A DNA stretch of 16,459 nucleotides from an uncultured delta proteobacterium (GCA_903930515.1 CAIYYW010000200.1:1-16459), one strand, 5' to 3'. Shown: positions 1 through 8,835, counted from the first letter of the stretch. Notes: generated from the letters alone by a model not told the origin. Translations and numbers: made by a program.

Positions 1-246
1 CTCACAGGCCAGCCCGGAGAGCAAAGTTGGCCCATTACAGGCGCGTCCTTTATCCTGATTTACAAGGATCAATCCAGTGCGGCGCAAGCCAAAGCTCTGC
101 TCAAATTTTTTGACTGGTGCTATCGCTATGGCGCCGAGACCGCCAAGAAACTGCATTATGTTCCGATTCCGATGAATGTGGCGGAGATGGTGGAGAATGG
201 CTGGAAGAACGAGGTTAAATCTGAGGGAAAGCCGGTATGGCCCTGA
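1..246 (+). CDS. pstS: PstS, phosphate ABC transporter substrate-binding protein (C-terminal fragment)
   Basis: Only the last 81 codons are in the window; the frame is open from base 1 and stops with TGA at 244-246. PstS is the periplasmic protein that captures phosphate and hands it to PstCA. The visible part has the family's C-terminal pattern: a WPITGASFILIYKD strand (about residues 10-23 of the fragment), a helix carrying LLKFFDWCYRYGAETAKKL, then YVPIPMNVAEMVE and a closing helix ending in W. It lies 24 bp upstream of pstC, as expected for the first gene of a pst operon. Signal peptide, phosphate ligands and promoter (with any Pho box) are outside the window. The identification rests on this C-terminal pattern plus the gene order. 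Confidence 0.9.
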   Translation, partial: LTGQPGEQSWPITGASFILIYKDQSSAAQAKALLKFFDWCYRYGAETAKKLHYVPIPMNVAEMVENGWKNEVKSEGKPVWP

Positions 247-270
247 GAAAGGCTGGTTGATAAGAAACTG

Positions 271-1224
271 ATGCCAAAGCTGTCCCCTTTTCAAAGCAGG
301 TCAGCCCTGCAAAACAGGGCTGATCTTGCCTTTCGTGGAATCACGGTTTTCTGCGCAACCGTCTTGATCATAATTATGCTGGCAATATTTTTTGAGCTGG
401 TCCGCAATTCCGGTCTTTCAATCAAGAAGTTCGGGCTTGGATTTCTGCTATCTATGGCCTGGAATCCGGTTACCGAAGATTTCGGAGCCTTGACCAGCAT
501 TTTCGGCACCGTGGTTTCAACCATCATCGCAATGATCATCGCGGTGCCGCTTTCCATCATCACCGCGCTGTTTCTGGTGGAGCTGGCGCCTCCGATCCTG
601 AGCCGGATCGTGGGAATCGGCGTTGAGCTTCTCGCCGCGGTGCCCAGCATCATTTACGGAATGTGGGGGCTGTTCGTGTTTGCGCCCTTTATGGCGGATC
701 ATATCCAGCCCGCGCTGGGCAAGACCCTGGGATTTCTGCCTTTATTCCAGGGGCCGCCTATGGGCATCGGAATGCTCTCAGCCGGGATCATTCTCGCCCT
801 GATGATTATTCCTTTTATCTGCGCGGTCACGCGCGATGTTTTTCAGATGGTGCCGGCCGCGGTCAAAGAAGCCGGCTTCGGGATGGGGTCCACCACCTGG
901 GAGGTGACCAGAAAAGTCACCATCCGCTACGGCTTCCGGGGGGTGATCGGAGCCTGCTTCCTCGGACTGGGAAGAGCCGTCGGAGAAACCATGGCCGTTA
1001 CTTTCGTGATCGGGAACGACCATCGCATCTCAGCCTCGCTTTTCTCGGCCGGAAACAGCATCGCCTCCACTTTGGCCAATGAATTCGCCGAGGCCGCAGA
1101 GCCGATCTATCTGAGCAGTCTGATTGAACTCGGACTCGTGCTCTTCCTGATCACCTTTCTGATCCAGATTTTTGTCCAGCTCTGGCTCCGGAGAATCGCC
1201 AAAGGCATGGGAGACAGATTATGA
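271..1224 (+). CDS. pstC: PstC, phosphate ABC transporter permease
   Basis: Inner-membrane permease subunit that pairs with PstA to form the phosphate channel. The 317 residues match the usual family length (about 290-320). Hydrophobic segments occur near residues 25-45, 75-100, 115-140, 165-185, 225-245 and 280-300. The ABC-permease EAA loop is at the region reading EAGFGMGSTTWEVTRKVTI, followed by the PstC-typical GLGRAVGETMAVTFVIGN. The ATG at 271 has only a weak ribosome-binding site, so translation may depend on ribosomes leaving pstS. Its TGA overlaps the pstA start as ATGA (1221-1224), which implies translational coupling and near-equal production of both permease subunits. Confidence 0.97.
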   Translation: MPKLSPFQSRSALQNRADLAFRGITVFCATVLIIIMLAIFFELVRNSGLSIKKFGLGFLLSMAWNPVTEDFGALTSIFGTVVSTIIAMIIAVPLSIITALFLVELAPPILSRIVGIGVELLAAVPSIIYGMWGLFVFAPFMADHIQPALGKTLGFLPLFQGPPMGIGMLSAGIILALMIIPFICAVTRDVFQMVPAAVKEAGFGMGSTTWEVTRKVTIRYGFRGVIGACFLGLGRAVGETMAVTFVIGNDHRISASLFSAGNSIASTLANEFAEAAEPIYLSSLIELGLVLFLITFLIQIFVQLWLRRIAKGMGDRL

Positions 1225-2075
1225 AAGCTCGTTCCCTATTCGCAAGACGCCTTTCGGATTACCTGATCAAGATTCTTTCCGCGCTCGCGGCTCTGATTGC
1301 CATTTTCGCCCTGGGATGGATTTTATCTGTGGTGGTCAGCCGCGGGGTTTCTGCTTTCAATCTGGATTTCTTCACCAAACTGCCCACTCCTCCAGGAATC
1401 AGCGGCGGAGGTTTAGCGAACGCCATCCTGGGCACGCTCCTGATCACCGCGCTTGCCAGCCTGATCGGAATTCCCATCGGAATGCTCGCCGGGGTTTACC
1501 TTGCCGAATTCGGCCTGGACCGGCCTTTTGCCAGCATGATCCGGTTCGCGGCCAATGTAGTGATGGGAATGCCGTCCATCATCATCGGCGTGTTCGTCTA
1601 TACCCTGGTGGTGAAGCCGGCCGGACATTTCTCCGGATATGCCGGCGCCATCGCGCTGGCGATTATCATGCTGCCCCTGATCGCAAGAACCAGCGAGGAT
1701 ATGCTCCGGCTGGTGCCCAATTCCCTGCGGGAATCCGCTCTGGCCTTGGGCGCGCCGCGCTGGAAGGTCACGCTCGGGGTGGTGTTCTGGTCCGCCAAAA
1801 CCGGTTTGATCACAGGCGCCCTTCTCGCCCTTGCCCGGATCAGCGGGGAAACCGCGCCCCTGCTTTTCACCGCGCTCAACTCAAGTTATTGGATGCGGTC
1901 CCCCAAGGAGCCCACTGCGAATCTCACCGTGACCATTTTCAATTATGCGATGAGCCCGTATCCGGACTGGAAAGCCAAGGCCTGGGGAGCCTCGCTTTTA
2001 ATTATGATCGCGGTTTTAGCTCTGTCCATTTTTTCCAGATGGATTTTCCGGGAGAAAAAAATTAGAAAGGGATGA
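1221..2075 (+). CDS. pstA: PstA, phosphate ABC transporter permease
   Basis: Second permease subunit of the phosphate importer, 284 residues, typical for PstA. It has six predicted membrane segments, with the first near residues 17-40 and the last near 256-276. The EAA loop reads ESALALGAPRWKVTLGVVF and is followed by LARISGETAPLLFTAL, the PstA version of the GETAP motif; this separates it from PstC. GVYLAEFG and MPSIIIGVFVYTLVV are further PstA-like stretches. The start ATG overlaps the pstC stop codon. The stop at 2073-2075 is 6 bp before pstB. No oddities are visible. Confidence 0.97.
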   Translation: MKARSLFARRLSDYLIKILSALAALIAIFALGWILSVVVSRGVSAFNLDFFTKLPTPPGISGGGLANAILGTLLITALASLIGIPIGMLAGVYLAEFGLDRPFASMIRFAANVVMGMPSIIIGVFVYTLVVKPAGHFSGYAGAIALAIIMLPLIARTSEDMLRLVPNSLRESALALGAPRWKVTLGVVFWSAKTGLITGALLALARISGETAPLLFTALNSSYWMRSPKEPTANLTVTIFNYAMSPYPDWKAKAWGASLLIMIAVLALSIFSRWIFREKKIRKG

Positions 2076-2081
2076 GCGGCG

Positions 2082-2909
2082 ATGAGCGATAATTTAACCC
2101 GACCATTGTCAATGGAAAGAGAGCAAAAAAGATTGCTCCAGGAAGTGCAATCCCTGGAGGTCAAGATTTCCGTTAAAAACCTTTGCTTTTTCTACGACGA
2201 TCATCAGGCCCTGTTTGACAACACCCTGGATATTTTCCAGAACCGGGTCACTGCCATCATCGGCCCCTCCGGCTGCGGCAAATCCACCCATATCCGGGCT
2301 TACAACCGGATTTATGAAATGTATCGCGGGTACCGCGCCACGGGCGAGGTCTGGCTGGATCAAGAAAATATCCTTTCCCCAAGCCAGGACTTGATTCAGC
2401 TCCGCAAAAAAGTCGGGATGATCTTCCAGAAGCCCACCCCCTTCCCGATCAGCGTGTTTGAGAATGTCGCGTATGGACTCAGGCTTCATTTTAAGATGAG
2501 CCGGGGAGAGCTGGCCGCGAAAGTGGAAGACGCGCTCAAGCGCGCCGCGCTCTGGGAGGAGGTCAAGGACAAGCTGGATCAGTCCGGGCTGGCGTTTTCC
2601 GGCGGGCAACAGCAAAGGCTCTGCATTGCCCGCGCCATTTCCGTAGAGCCGGAGGTGCTTTTGATGGACGAGCCGACCTCCGCGATTGATCCGCTCGCCA
2701 CCTCCAAGATTGAGGAGCTGATTGAAAGCCTCAAGCAGAAATACACGATTGTGATCGTGACTCATAATATGCAGCAGGCCGCGCGCATCTCGGACTTCAC
2801 CGCGTTTTTCTACGAAGGACATATTGTGGAGTTTGGAGCCACCCGGCAGGTTTTCACCAATCCGGCGAAGAAGCAGACCGAGGATTATATTACCGGAAGA
2901 TTCGGATGA
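2082..2909 (+). CDS. pstB: PstB, phosphate ABC transporter ATPase
   Basis: ATP-binding subunit that powers phosphate import. At 275 residues it is somewhat longer than the common 250-260 because of about 27 charged residues before the ABC domain. Visible motifs are Walker [10 protein letters not shown] (61-69), Q-loop FQKPTPFP (Q116), signature SGGQQQR (173-179), Walker B VLLMDEP (192-198), D-loop SAIDP (200-204) and H-loop [16 protein letters not shown] and [19 protein letters not shown] are specific to PstB. Two small departures: His70 directly after Walker A, where Leu or Phe is usual, and SAIDP in place of SALDP. An internal ATG at 2112 would remove part of the extension; the upstream ATG is kept because GAAAGG lies near 2065-2070. 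Confidence 0.97.
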   Translation: MSDNLTRPLSMEREQKRLLQEVQSLEVKISVKNLCFFYDDHQALFDNTLDIFQNRVTAIIGPSGCGKSTHIRAYNRIYEMYRGYRATGEVWLDQENILSPSQDLIQLRKKVGMIFQKPTPFPISVFENVAYGLRLHFKMSRGELAAKVEDALKRAALWEEVKDKLDQSGLAFSGGQQQRLCIARAISVEPEVLLMDEPTSAIDPLATSKIEELIESLKQKYTIVIVTHNMQQAARISDFTAFFYEGHIVEFGATRQVFTNPAKKQTEDYITGRFG

Positions 2910-2930
2910 TCGGGACAGGAGGAATCAAAA

Positions 2931-3617
2931 ATGCCTAAAAGATTGCAAAGGGAAATTGAGAAACTGAAAAAAATGCTTCTGGCGCTGGGCGCGGTGGTGG
3001 AGGAGCGGGTGCGGCTTTCGGTCAAGGCCATGCAGGAGCGGGACGCCAAACTGGTGCAACAGGTGATCAACGGCGATCCTGAAATAGACCAGATGGAGGT
3101 TGATCTGGAGGAAGAAGGTCTGAAGATTCTCGCGCTTCATCAGCCGGTGGCGATTGACTTAAGGTTCATCATTGCCGTGCTCAAGATCAACAACGACCTG
3201 GAGCGGGTTGGAGACCTGGCCGTAAATATCGCGGAGCGGGCGGCTTTTCTTGCCACCCGGAAGCCGGTGGAAGAGCCTCTGGATTTCCCGGCTATGTTTG
3301 AGAAAACCCAGCAGATGCTGAGAAAAAGCCTGGATTCCCTGGTCAACCTGGACACCAACCTGGCTCTGGAGGTTTGCGCGAGCGACGATGAAGTGGACGC
3401 CATGAACCAGGCGATGTATAAAAATATTGAGGAAGGCATCCGCAAGCACCCGGACCAGATCAATTCCTTCATTCACCTGCTCTCAACTTCCCGCCACCTG
3501 GAGCGGATCGCGGACCACGCCACCAATATCGCGGAAGATGTCATTTATATGATCACAGGCGACATCGTCCGTCATTGCGCCGAGGATTACACCCACCTGA
3601 AAAAATCCGGCCAGTAG
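2931..3617 (+). CDS. phoU: PhoU, phosphate signalling / Pst regulator
   Basis: Cytoplasmic helical protein that links Pst transporter state to PhoR/PhoB-type signalling and limits phosphate uptake. The 228 residues form the expected two three-helix repeats. Each repeat carries the family's metal-binding ExxxD signature: ERVGD (E91-D95) with following NIAERA, and ERIAD (E191-D195) with following NIAEDVIYM. A strong Shine-Dalgarno AGGAGG at 2917-2922, 8 bases before the ATG, sets the start. It is 21 bp after pstB and is the last gene of the pst operon. No PhoR or PhoB genes are in the window, so its partner kinase lies elsewhere. Confidence 0.97.
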   Translation: MPKRLQREIEKLKKMLLALGAVVEERVRLSVKAMQERDAKLVQQVINGDPEIDQMEVDLEEEGLKILALHQPVAIDLRFIIAVLKINNDLERVGDLAVNIAERAAFLATRKPVEEPLDFPAMFEKTQQMLRKSLDSLVNLDTNLALEVCASDDEVDAMNQAMYKNIEEGIRKHPDQINSFIHLLSTSRHLERIADHATNIAEDVIYMITGDIVRHCAEDYTHLKKSGQ

Positions 3618-3633
3618 TTTTTCTGCCCGGCGT

Positions 3634-3663
3634 TTGACAGATTGACAAGACCGGGTCTATACT
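3634..3663 (+). promoter_or_regulatory. Sigma70-type promoter for the kdsB-pyrG-kdsA-kdsD operon
   Basis: TTGACA (3634-3639), an 18-base spacer, then TATACT (3658-3663), 29 bases before the kdsB ATG. A second TTGACA at 3642-3647 is too close to the -10 to serve with it. The spacer ends in the 11-base imperfect-centre palindrome AGACCGGGTCT (3648-3658), a possible operator or chance. The only A+T-rich gap between phoU and kdsB holds this signal, supporting separate transcription of the KDO genes from pst. GGAG at 3682-3685 is the kdsB ribosome-binding site. Confidence 0.65.
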
Positions 3664-3692
3664 CTTAAAAACTTTAATTCTGGAGTTGAAAA

Positions 3693-4472
3693 ATGTCCAG
3701 AGCTTTGATCGTGATTCCAGCCCGAATGGCCTCGGAGAGACTTCCGGGGAAAGTCCTGGTGGATTTAAAAGGCAAGCCGATGGTGCAATGGGTCTGGGAG
3801 CAGGCCAGCCAGGCCAAGCTCGCCCAAGGGGTGATCATTGCCACCGACGACGACCAGGTAATGGACCGGGTGAAAGGCTTCGGCGCCAAGGGGATGATGA
3901 CTTCTCCCTTTCATCAAAGCGGCACCGAGCGGGTGGCGGAGGTGGCGAGCAAGCTCAACTTTGACCTGATCGTCAACCTCCAGGGGGACGAGCCGCTTTT
4001 TTCTTCGGTGGCGATTGACCAGTTGATTGGGACGATGCTGGAAAGCGAGACGATCCAGATGGCGTCGCTGAGGGTGGAAATCCAGGAGCTGGACGATTAT
4101 TTCAATCCCAATGTGGTCAAGGTGATCGTAGATAATCAGGACAACGCCATTTATTTCAGCCGTCATCCGATCCCCTATTTCCGGGGCCGGGAAGAGCAGA
4201 TGGAGCAATGGCATAAACAGGGGTTCCGGCCTCCGGAACTGAGTCCTCCGCCGTACAAGCATTTGGGCATTTACGGGTTCCGCTCCGATTTCCTGAACGC
4301 GCTGGTGCACTTGCCTCCGGTCCCGCTGGAGCAGGCGGAAAAACTGGAGCAGTTGCGCGCCCTGGCCTGGGGCTTCAAGATCAAGGTTCCGGAAACCGCT
4401 TACGACTCGGTCAGCATTGACACCCTGGACGACCTGATCAAAGTCCGGGGGATGCTGGAAGAAAAAGAATAA
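3693..4472 (+). CDS. kdsB: KdsB, 3-deoxy-manno-octulosonate cytidylyltransferase (CMP-KDO synthetase)
   Basis: Cytoplasmic enzyme that joins KDO to CMP using CTP, giving the activated sugar needed for lipid A-core assembly. The 259 residues fit the family (about 245-260). N-terminal nucleotide-binding motif [13 protein letters not shown] (8-20) with [12 protein letters not shown] after it; ATDDDQV (50-56); SGTER (76-80); INLQGDEP-like VNLQGDEP (94-101) whose Asp99 corresponds to a metal ligand; [30 protein letters not shown]; and SIDTLDDL near the C-terminus with the second acidic residue. ATG at 3693 follows GGAG by 7 bases. It is the first gene of the KDO operon, directly before the CTP synthase that supplies its substrate. 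Confidence 0.96.
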   Translation: MSRALIVIPARMASERLPGKVLVDLKGKPMVQWVWEQASQAKLAQGVIIATDDDQVMDRVKGFGAKGMMTSPFHQSGTERVAEVASKLNFDLIVNLQGDEPLFSSVAIDQLIGTMLESETIQMASLRVEIQELDDYFNPNVVKVIVDNQDNAIYFSRHPIPYFRGREEQMEQWHKQGFRPPELSPPPYKHLGIYGFRSDFLNALVHLPPVPLEQAEKLEQLRALAWGFKIKVPETAYDSVSIDTLDDLIKVRGMLEEKE

Positions 4473-4474
4473 AG

Positions 4475-6127
4475 ATGTCTAAGAAAAGCGAGAAGAACCG
4501 GCCGGTCAAGTATATCTTTGTCACCGGGGGAGTGGTCAGCTCGCTCGGGAAAGGGATCAGCGCCTCCAGCATCGCCGCCCTTCTGGAAGCGCGGGGGCTG
4601 AAGGTGACGATGTTGAAAATGGATCCCTACATCAATGTTGATCCCGGCACGATGTCCCCGTTCCAGCACGGCGAAGTCTTTGTCACCGACGACGGCGCCG
4701 AGACCGACCTGGACCTCGGCCATTACGAGCGCTTCACCCACGCGATTTTGGGCCGCAAGAATAATTTCACCACCGGCCAGGTTTATGAGTCGGTGATCAA
4801 TAACGAGCGCAAGGGAATTTATTTGGGAGCCACGGTCCAGGTCATCCCGCATGTCACCGACGAGATCAAGCGCCGGATCCGGCTTCTGGCCGACGAGGTG
4901 GATGTGGTGGTGGTGGAAGTGGGAGGCACGGTCGGAGATATTGAGAGCCTGCCCTTCCTGGAAGCGATCCGGCAGTTCCAATACGATGTCGGCCCGGAGC
5001 ACTGCTGTTATGTCCATGTCACCCTGGTCCCTTATATCACGGCCGCGGGCGAGCTCAAGACCAAGCCCACCCAGCACAGCGTGAACAAGCTCCAGGAAAT
5101 CGGGATCCGGCCGGATATCCTGATCTGCCGCTGCGACCGGCCCCTGCCCGACGGGGTCAAGGCCAAGATCGCGCTTTTTTGCAATGTGCGCAAGGAGCGG
5201 GTGATCTCGGCCCAGGATGTGGAGACGGTATATCAACTGCCGCTTTTTTTCCACGAGGAAGGGTTGGATGAGCAACTGGTGGACCGGCTGGGAATCTGGA
5301 CCGGCGCCCCCCACCTGGAGAGCTGGGAAGAAATCGCCAAACGAGTTCGGGAGCCCAAGCAGGAAGTCCGGATCGGGATTGTGGGGAAATACACCAGCCT
5401 GCGCGAATCCTACAAGAGCCTGAACGAGGCGCTCACTCACGGAGGCATCGCCAACCATTGCCGGGTCAAGCTGGAATTTATAGAGGCGGAAAACCTGGAA
5501 AAATGCCCGGACCTGTCCGGGGAATTGTGCCATTGCGACGGGATCCTGGTCCCGGGAGGGTTCGGCGAGCGCGGCCACGAGGGGAAAATCCGCGCGGTGC
5601 AATACGCGCGCGAGAAGAAAATCCCCTTCTTCGGCATCTGCCTCGGTCTGCAGATGGCGGTGGCGGAATTCGCCCGGAATGTCGCGGGCTTGAAGGGGGC
5701 CAATTCCACCGAGTTCAATCCGGATACGCCTCACCCGGTGATCCATTTGATGGAAGACCAGAAATATATTGACCGACTGGGCGGAACCATGAGACTGGGC
5801 GGTTGGGATTGCGCCCTGGAGAAAAAATCTTTGGCCTGCAAGGCATACGGCGCCACCCAAATCCGCGAGCGGCATCGGCACCGCTACGAGTTCAATAACG
5901 CCTATCGCGAAAAGTTGGCGCGCAAGGGCCTGAAGCTGGCCGGGCTGACCCCCGACGGAATGCTGGTGGAAATCGTGGAGCTGGATGAGAAGGTCCATCC
6001 CTGGTTTTTGGGATGCCAGTTCCATCCGGAATTCAAATCCCGGCCTTGGAGCCCGCACCCGATCTTCCGCGAATTCATCCGCGCGTCCCTCCAACATAAA
6101 AAATCGCCACCAAAGAAATCCCGTTGA
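4475..6127 (+). CDS. pyrG: PyrG, CTP synthase
   Basis: Converts UTP, ATP and glutamine to CTP. The 550 residues are the normal two-domain length. Synthetase domain: [17 protein letters not shown] at the N-terminus (P-loop-like), [31 protein letters not shown] and [13 protein letters not shown]. Class I glutamine amidotransferase domain: PGGFGERG, nucleophile Cys389 in FFGICLGLQ, and the catalytic pair in CQFHPEF (His517, Glu519). Every catalytic element is present. The start is 2 bp after the kdsB stop and the TGA at 6125-6127 lies against kdsA, so it is translated as part of the KDO operon. The placement ties CTP supply to CMP-KDO formation, an inference from context. Confidence 0.98.
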   Translation: MSKKSEKNRPVKYIFVTGGVVSSLGKGISASSIAALLEARGLKVTMLKMDPYINVDPGTMSPFQHGEVFVTDDGAETDLDLGHYERFTHAILGRKNNFTTGQVYESVINNERKGIYLGATVQVIPHVTDEIKRRIRLLADEVDVVVVEVGGTVGDIESLPFLEAIRQFQYDVGPEHCCYVHVTLVPYITAAGELKTKPTQHSVNKLQEIGIRPDILICRCDRPLPDGVKAKIALFCNVRKERVISAQDVETVYQLPLFFHEEGLDEQLVDRLGIWTGAPHLESWEEIAKRVREPKQEVRIGIVGKYTSLRESYKSLNEALTHGGIANHCRVKLEFIEAENLEKCPDLSGELCHCDGILVPGGFGERGHEGKIRAVQYAREKKIPFFGICLGLQMAVAEFARNVAGLKGANSTEFNPDTPHPVIHLMEDQKYIDRLGGTMRLGGWDCALEKKSLACKAYGATQIRERHRHRYEFNNAYREKLARKGLKLAGLTPDGMLVEIVELDEKVHPWFLGCQFHPEFKSRPWSPHPIFREFIRASLQHKKSPPKKSR

Positions 6128-6129
6128 AG

Positions 6130-6957
6130 ATGCCGGCGAAAAATTCATTCAACATCGGCAGTCTCCGGGTCGGGGAAAACGCCCCGCTCTTCCTGATCGC
6201 CGGCCCATGCGTCATTGAGAGCGAAAAGCTCACCCTGCAAATCGCCAAAGACCTGAAAAAGATTTGCCGCCGGGCCGGGATCGGGCTGATCTTCAAAGCC
6301 AGCTTTGACAAGGCCAACCGCACCAGCATTGATTCCTATCGCGGACCCGGACTGGAAGAAGGTCTGCGGATTTTGAAGCGGGTCAAGGATGAACTCGGGC
6401 TCCCGGTCCTGAGCGACATTCACGAGCCGAGCCAGGCCGAGCCGGCCGGAAAAATTTTGGACCTGATCCAGATTCCGGCGTTCCTCGCCCGACAGACCGA
6501 CCTGATCATCGCCGCGGCTCAAACCGGAAAACCGCTTCATCTTAAGAAGGGCCAGTTTATGTCGCCGGAGGAGATGAAGAATGTCGCGGAAAAAGCGGTC
6601 CGATCCGGCGCGAAGAAAATCATTTTGTGCGAGCGCGGCACTTTTTTCGGATACCATAATTTAGTGGTTGACTTCCGGTCGTTCCAGATTATGTCCGAGC
6701 TGGGCTGGCCGGTGGTGTTTGATGTCACTCATTCGGTCCAGCGACCGGCCGGCAAAGGCAAGGCCAGCTCCGGCGACCGTCAATTCATCCCGATGCTCGC
6801 CCGGGCCGCGGTGGCCGCGGGTGTGGACGGATTGTTTATGGAAGTGCATCCGCATCCGGAGCAGGCCCTGAGCGATGGGGCGAATTCCTTCCGGCTCGGA
6901 GAATTGGAAAGATTGTTGAAGACAATTGTTAAAATAAAAGAGGCGGCCATTAAATAA
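6130..6957 (+). CDS. kdsA: KdsA, 2-dehydro-3-deoxyphosphooctonate aldolase (KDO-8-phosphate synthase), metal-dependent class
   Basis: Condenses phosphoenolpyruvate with D-arabinose-5-phosphate to KDO-8-phosphate in the cytoplasm. With the ATG at 6130 it has 275 residues; a TTG at 6124 overlapping the pyrG stop would add two. Motifs: IAGPCVIES, KASFDKANRTS, SYRGPGLEEG, DIHEPSQAEP, QIPAFLARQTDL, KKGQFMSPEEM, GYHNLVVDFR, DVTHSVQRP, EVHPHPEQALSDG. Cys27 in AGPC, the His of THSVQ, the Glu of MEVHP and the Asp of LSDG are the four metal ligands known from the Aquifex aeolicus enzyme. The E. coli enzyme has Asn where Cys27 stands. This one therefore belongs to the metal-requiring class. It is followed one base later by kdsD. 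Confidence 0.97.
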   Translation: MPAKNSFNIGSLRVGENAPLFLIAGPCVIESEKLTLQIAKDLKKICRRAGIGLIFKASFDKANRTSIDSYRGPGLEEGLRILKRVKDELGLPVLSDIHEPSQAEPAGKILDLIQIPAFLARQTDLIIAAAQTGKPLHLKKGQFMSPEEMKNVAEKAVRSGAKKIILCERGTFFGYHNLVVDFRSFQIMSELGWPVVFDVTHSVQRPAGKGKASSGDRQFIPMLARAAVAAGVDGLFMEVHPHPEQALSDGANSFRLGELERLLKTIVKIKEAAIK

Positions 6958-6958
6958 A

Positions 6959-7921
6959 ATGACTGTGAATATGGCAAAACGCGTCCTCCTAATTGAAGCC
7001 GACGCCCTCCGGGCGCTGGCGGAGCGGCTGGGAGAAGAGTTTGTACGGGCGATCCAGATTCTCAAGGCCTGCTCCGGCAAGCTGGTGGTGACCGGATTGG
7101 GAAAAAGCGGATTGGTGGGCCGGAAAATTTCCGCCACTTTTGCATCCACCGGAACTCCTTCCTTTTTCCTGCACCCGGTTGAGGCCCTGCACGGCGACAT
7201 CGGGATGCTATCCAAGGGCGATGTGGTGCTCGCGCTCAGCAACCGCGGCGAGACCGGCGAGATCCTCCAGTTGATCCCGTATTTCAAGCGGCTGGAACTG
7301 CCGGTGATCGCGATGCTGGGCCGGACCGATTCCACTTTGGCCAAGAGCGCGGAAGTGATCCTGGATGTGAGCGTGAAGGAAGAGGCCTGTCCGTATAATT
7401 TGGTCCCGACCGCGTCCACTACCGCGATGCTGGCAATGGGGGACGCGCTGGCGCTGGCGCTTTTGGAGGAAAAGGGATTCCAGCCCGAGGATTTCGCTCT
7501 GCTCCATCCGGCGGGCGCGCTCGGGAGAAAACTTCTGCTCAAGGTCTCCGACCTGATGAGAGCGGGCAAGGAGCTTCCGAGCGTAAGCCCGGAGGCGGGG
7601 ATGAAGGAAGTGATCCTGGAGATGAGTTCCAAGATGCTCGGGCATACCGCGGTGGCTGACCAAGGAAATCTGCTCGGGGTGATCGCGGACGGAGATTTGA
7701 GAAGGGCGATGGAAAAATATCCGGACCTGCTCAAGAAAAAGGCCAAAGACATTATGACCGAAAATTCCAAGACGACCACGCCGGACGCGCTGGCGGTGGA
7801 CGCGCTGTCCCGGATGGAAAAACATAAAATCACCGCGCTGTTGGTTTGCGAATCCGCCGATTCCCGCCGCCTGGTCGGGATCATTCATCTGCATGACCTG
7901 CTTAAAGCGGGTGTGGTCTGA
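6959..7921 (+). CDS. kdsD: KdsD/KpsF-type arabinose-5-phosphate isomerase
   Basis: Interconverts ribulose-5-phosphate and arabinose-5-phosphate, the first committed step to KDO. The 320 residues contain an SIS domain (about 30-190) and two C-terminal CBS motifs (about 197-315). Key stretches: VTGLGKSGLVGRKISATFASTGTP (Lys49 and phosphate-loop serines), HPVEALHGDIGM (His79), EACPYNLVPTASTTAMLAMGDALA and LLHPAGALGRKLL (His184), all as in characterised KdsD. One departure: SNRGET at 94-99, where the third residue is normally Ser (SNSGET or SYSG). A second ATG at 6971 is an alternative start; neither has a good ribosome-binding site, so coupling to kdsA is likely. It closes the operon; kdsC is absent. 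Confidence 0.95.
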   Translation: MTVNMAKRVLLIEADALRALAERLGEEFVRAIQILKACSGKLVVTGLGKSGLVGRKISATFASTGTPSFFLHPVEALHGDIGMLSKGDVVLALSNRGETGEILQLIPYFKRLELPVIAMLGRTDSTLAKSAEVILDVSVKEEACPYNLVPTASTTAMLAMGDALALALLEEKGFQPEDFALLHPAGALGRKLLLKVSDLMRAGKELPSVSPEAGMKEVILEMSSKMLGHTAVADQGNLLGVIADGDLRRAMEKYPDLLKKKAKDIMTENSKTTTPDALAVDALSRMEKHKITALLVCESADSRRLVGIIHLHDLLKAGVV

Positions 7922-7950
7922 ATCCGCCGCTCCCGGTCAATTTTGCTTAA

Positions 7951-8799
7951 TTATTTCTTGATCTTCAAAGTCCCTGATTTTTTCTCCTGGTGCCGGACCG
8001 GCCAGTCCTTGATCTGGTATTTGGCGTCATAGTCCAGCTCGTAATCGGAGCTGCCGCTTTTGAGCAGCGAGTAGGCCCAGTTGCCCACTCCCATCAGGTC
8101 CAAAGAGAGCGGGATGGCGATCTCGCCCTCGGAATTGGGAGGCACTTTGGCGGATTCTATTTGTCCCTTGGAAAAATCCTTGCCGTCCATCCGCAGCTGG
8201 TAATTGAGCTTGGAAATATTAAGCGGGAAGGGGTTGGGATTAAAGAGCTTAAGGTTGAGGTCCAGCTTGGCTTCGGTGAGGGTCAGGTTTTTCATTTTCA
8301 AATCCACGCTGTTGATCTTGGGCGGCCGGACCACCGGCAGTTTTCCCTTGAGATCATACGGGATCGGGAGCGAGCCGATCGGGGTGTTGAGCTTGACCTG
8401 CCCGGAAAGCCGATAGGGGAATTCGTCCTGACCCTTGAGCGAATTATAGACCTTGTTCAGTTGCTCATATTTGAGCGCGATCGGAACTTTAATATGACTC
8501 TTGCCCGAGGCCGCGATGTTCATGCCCTCGTTGGATTCCCCGGAGAAAAACGGCTCGCCGTTCAGCTCTAGCGCATAATCCATCCCGGCCAGAGATAGCC
8601 CGATCGGGTTGGGATTATCAATCGCGAGCTTGGCGGCCAGGCTGAGCTTCTGGCTGGAAATGTCGGTGACGGCCAGGTCGGCCAGGGAAACCTTGGGGGT
8701 TTGAATATTTTCCTTGATGATCTCCCCGGCTTTCTGGCAGCCGATTATAACGACCACAACAAAGATGCCGATCAAGACTATTTTTAAATTCGTTTTCAT
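7951..8799 (-). CDS. Lipoprotein with two LEA14/WHy domains
   Basis: The sequence starts with MKTN, a hydrophobic stretch and the lipobox IIGC, so it is probably an exported, lipid-anchored protein. The start at 8799 is chosen because AGGAGG (8805-8810 on the + strand as CCTCCT) sits 5 bases upstream; an in-frame ATG at 8820 would put seven residues before the signal peptide and lies upstream of that site. The mature part holds two similar halves of about 110 residues. Each has the WHy/LEA14 mark NPNP followed by a strand with a YxLxxNGxxF/YxLRMDGxxF pattern and an EGxxxIAIPxxL-type end. WHy domains occur in stress and envelope proteins of many bacteria; the function here is unknown. It is the last gene of a three-gene - strand unit and converges on kdsD with 29 bp between. 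Confidence 0.8.
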   Translation of the reverse strand: MKTNLKIVLIGIFVVVVIIGCQKAGEIIKENIQTPKVSLADLAVTDISSQKLSLAAKLAIDNPNPIGLSLAGMDYALELNGEPFFSGESNEGMNIAASGKSHIKVPIALKYEQLNKVYNSLKGQDEFPYRLSGQVKLNTPIGSLPIPYDLKGKLPVVRPPKINSVDLKMKNLTLTEAKLDLNLKLFNPNPFPLNISKLNYQLRMDGKDFSKGQIESAKVPPNSEGEIAIPLSLDLMGVGNWAYSLLKSGSSDYELDYDAKYQIKDWPVRHQEKKSGTLKIKK

Positions 8800-8835
8800 C
8801 ATTTCCTCCTGATCTTCCATACTGTGCGGGCGACT

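Noticed and set aside
1172-2065. A 297-residue frame overlapping pstA
   Set aside because: Same strand, different frame, rich in Arg, Gly and His with no domain pattern; pstA is clear.
3618-3692. Rho-independent terminator after phoU
   Set aside because: The only inverted repeat (CCCGG/CCGGG) has a 20-base loop, no following T-tract, and overlaps the promoter.
4400-6148. A 582-residue open frame antisense to pyrG
   Set aside because: pyrG on the + strand is intact with all catalytic motifs. The antisense frame is open because of G+C-rich codon use and its translation resembles no protein family.
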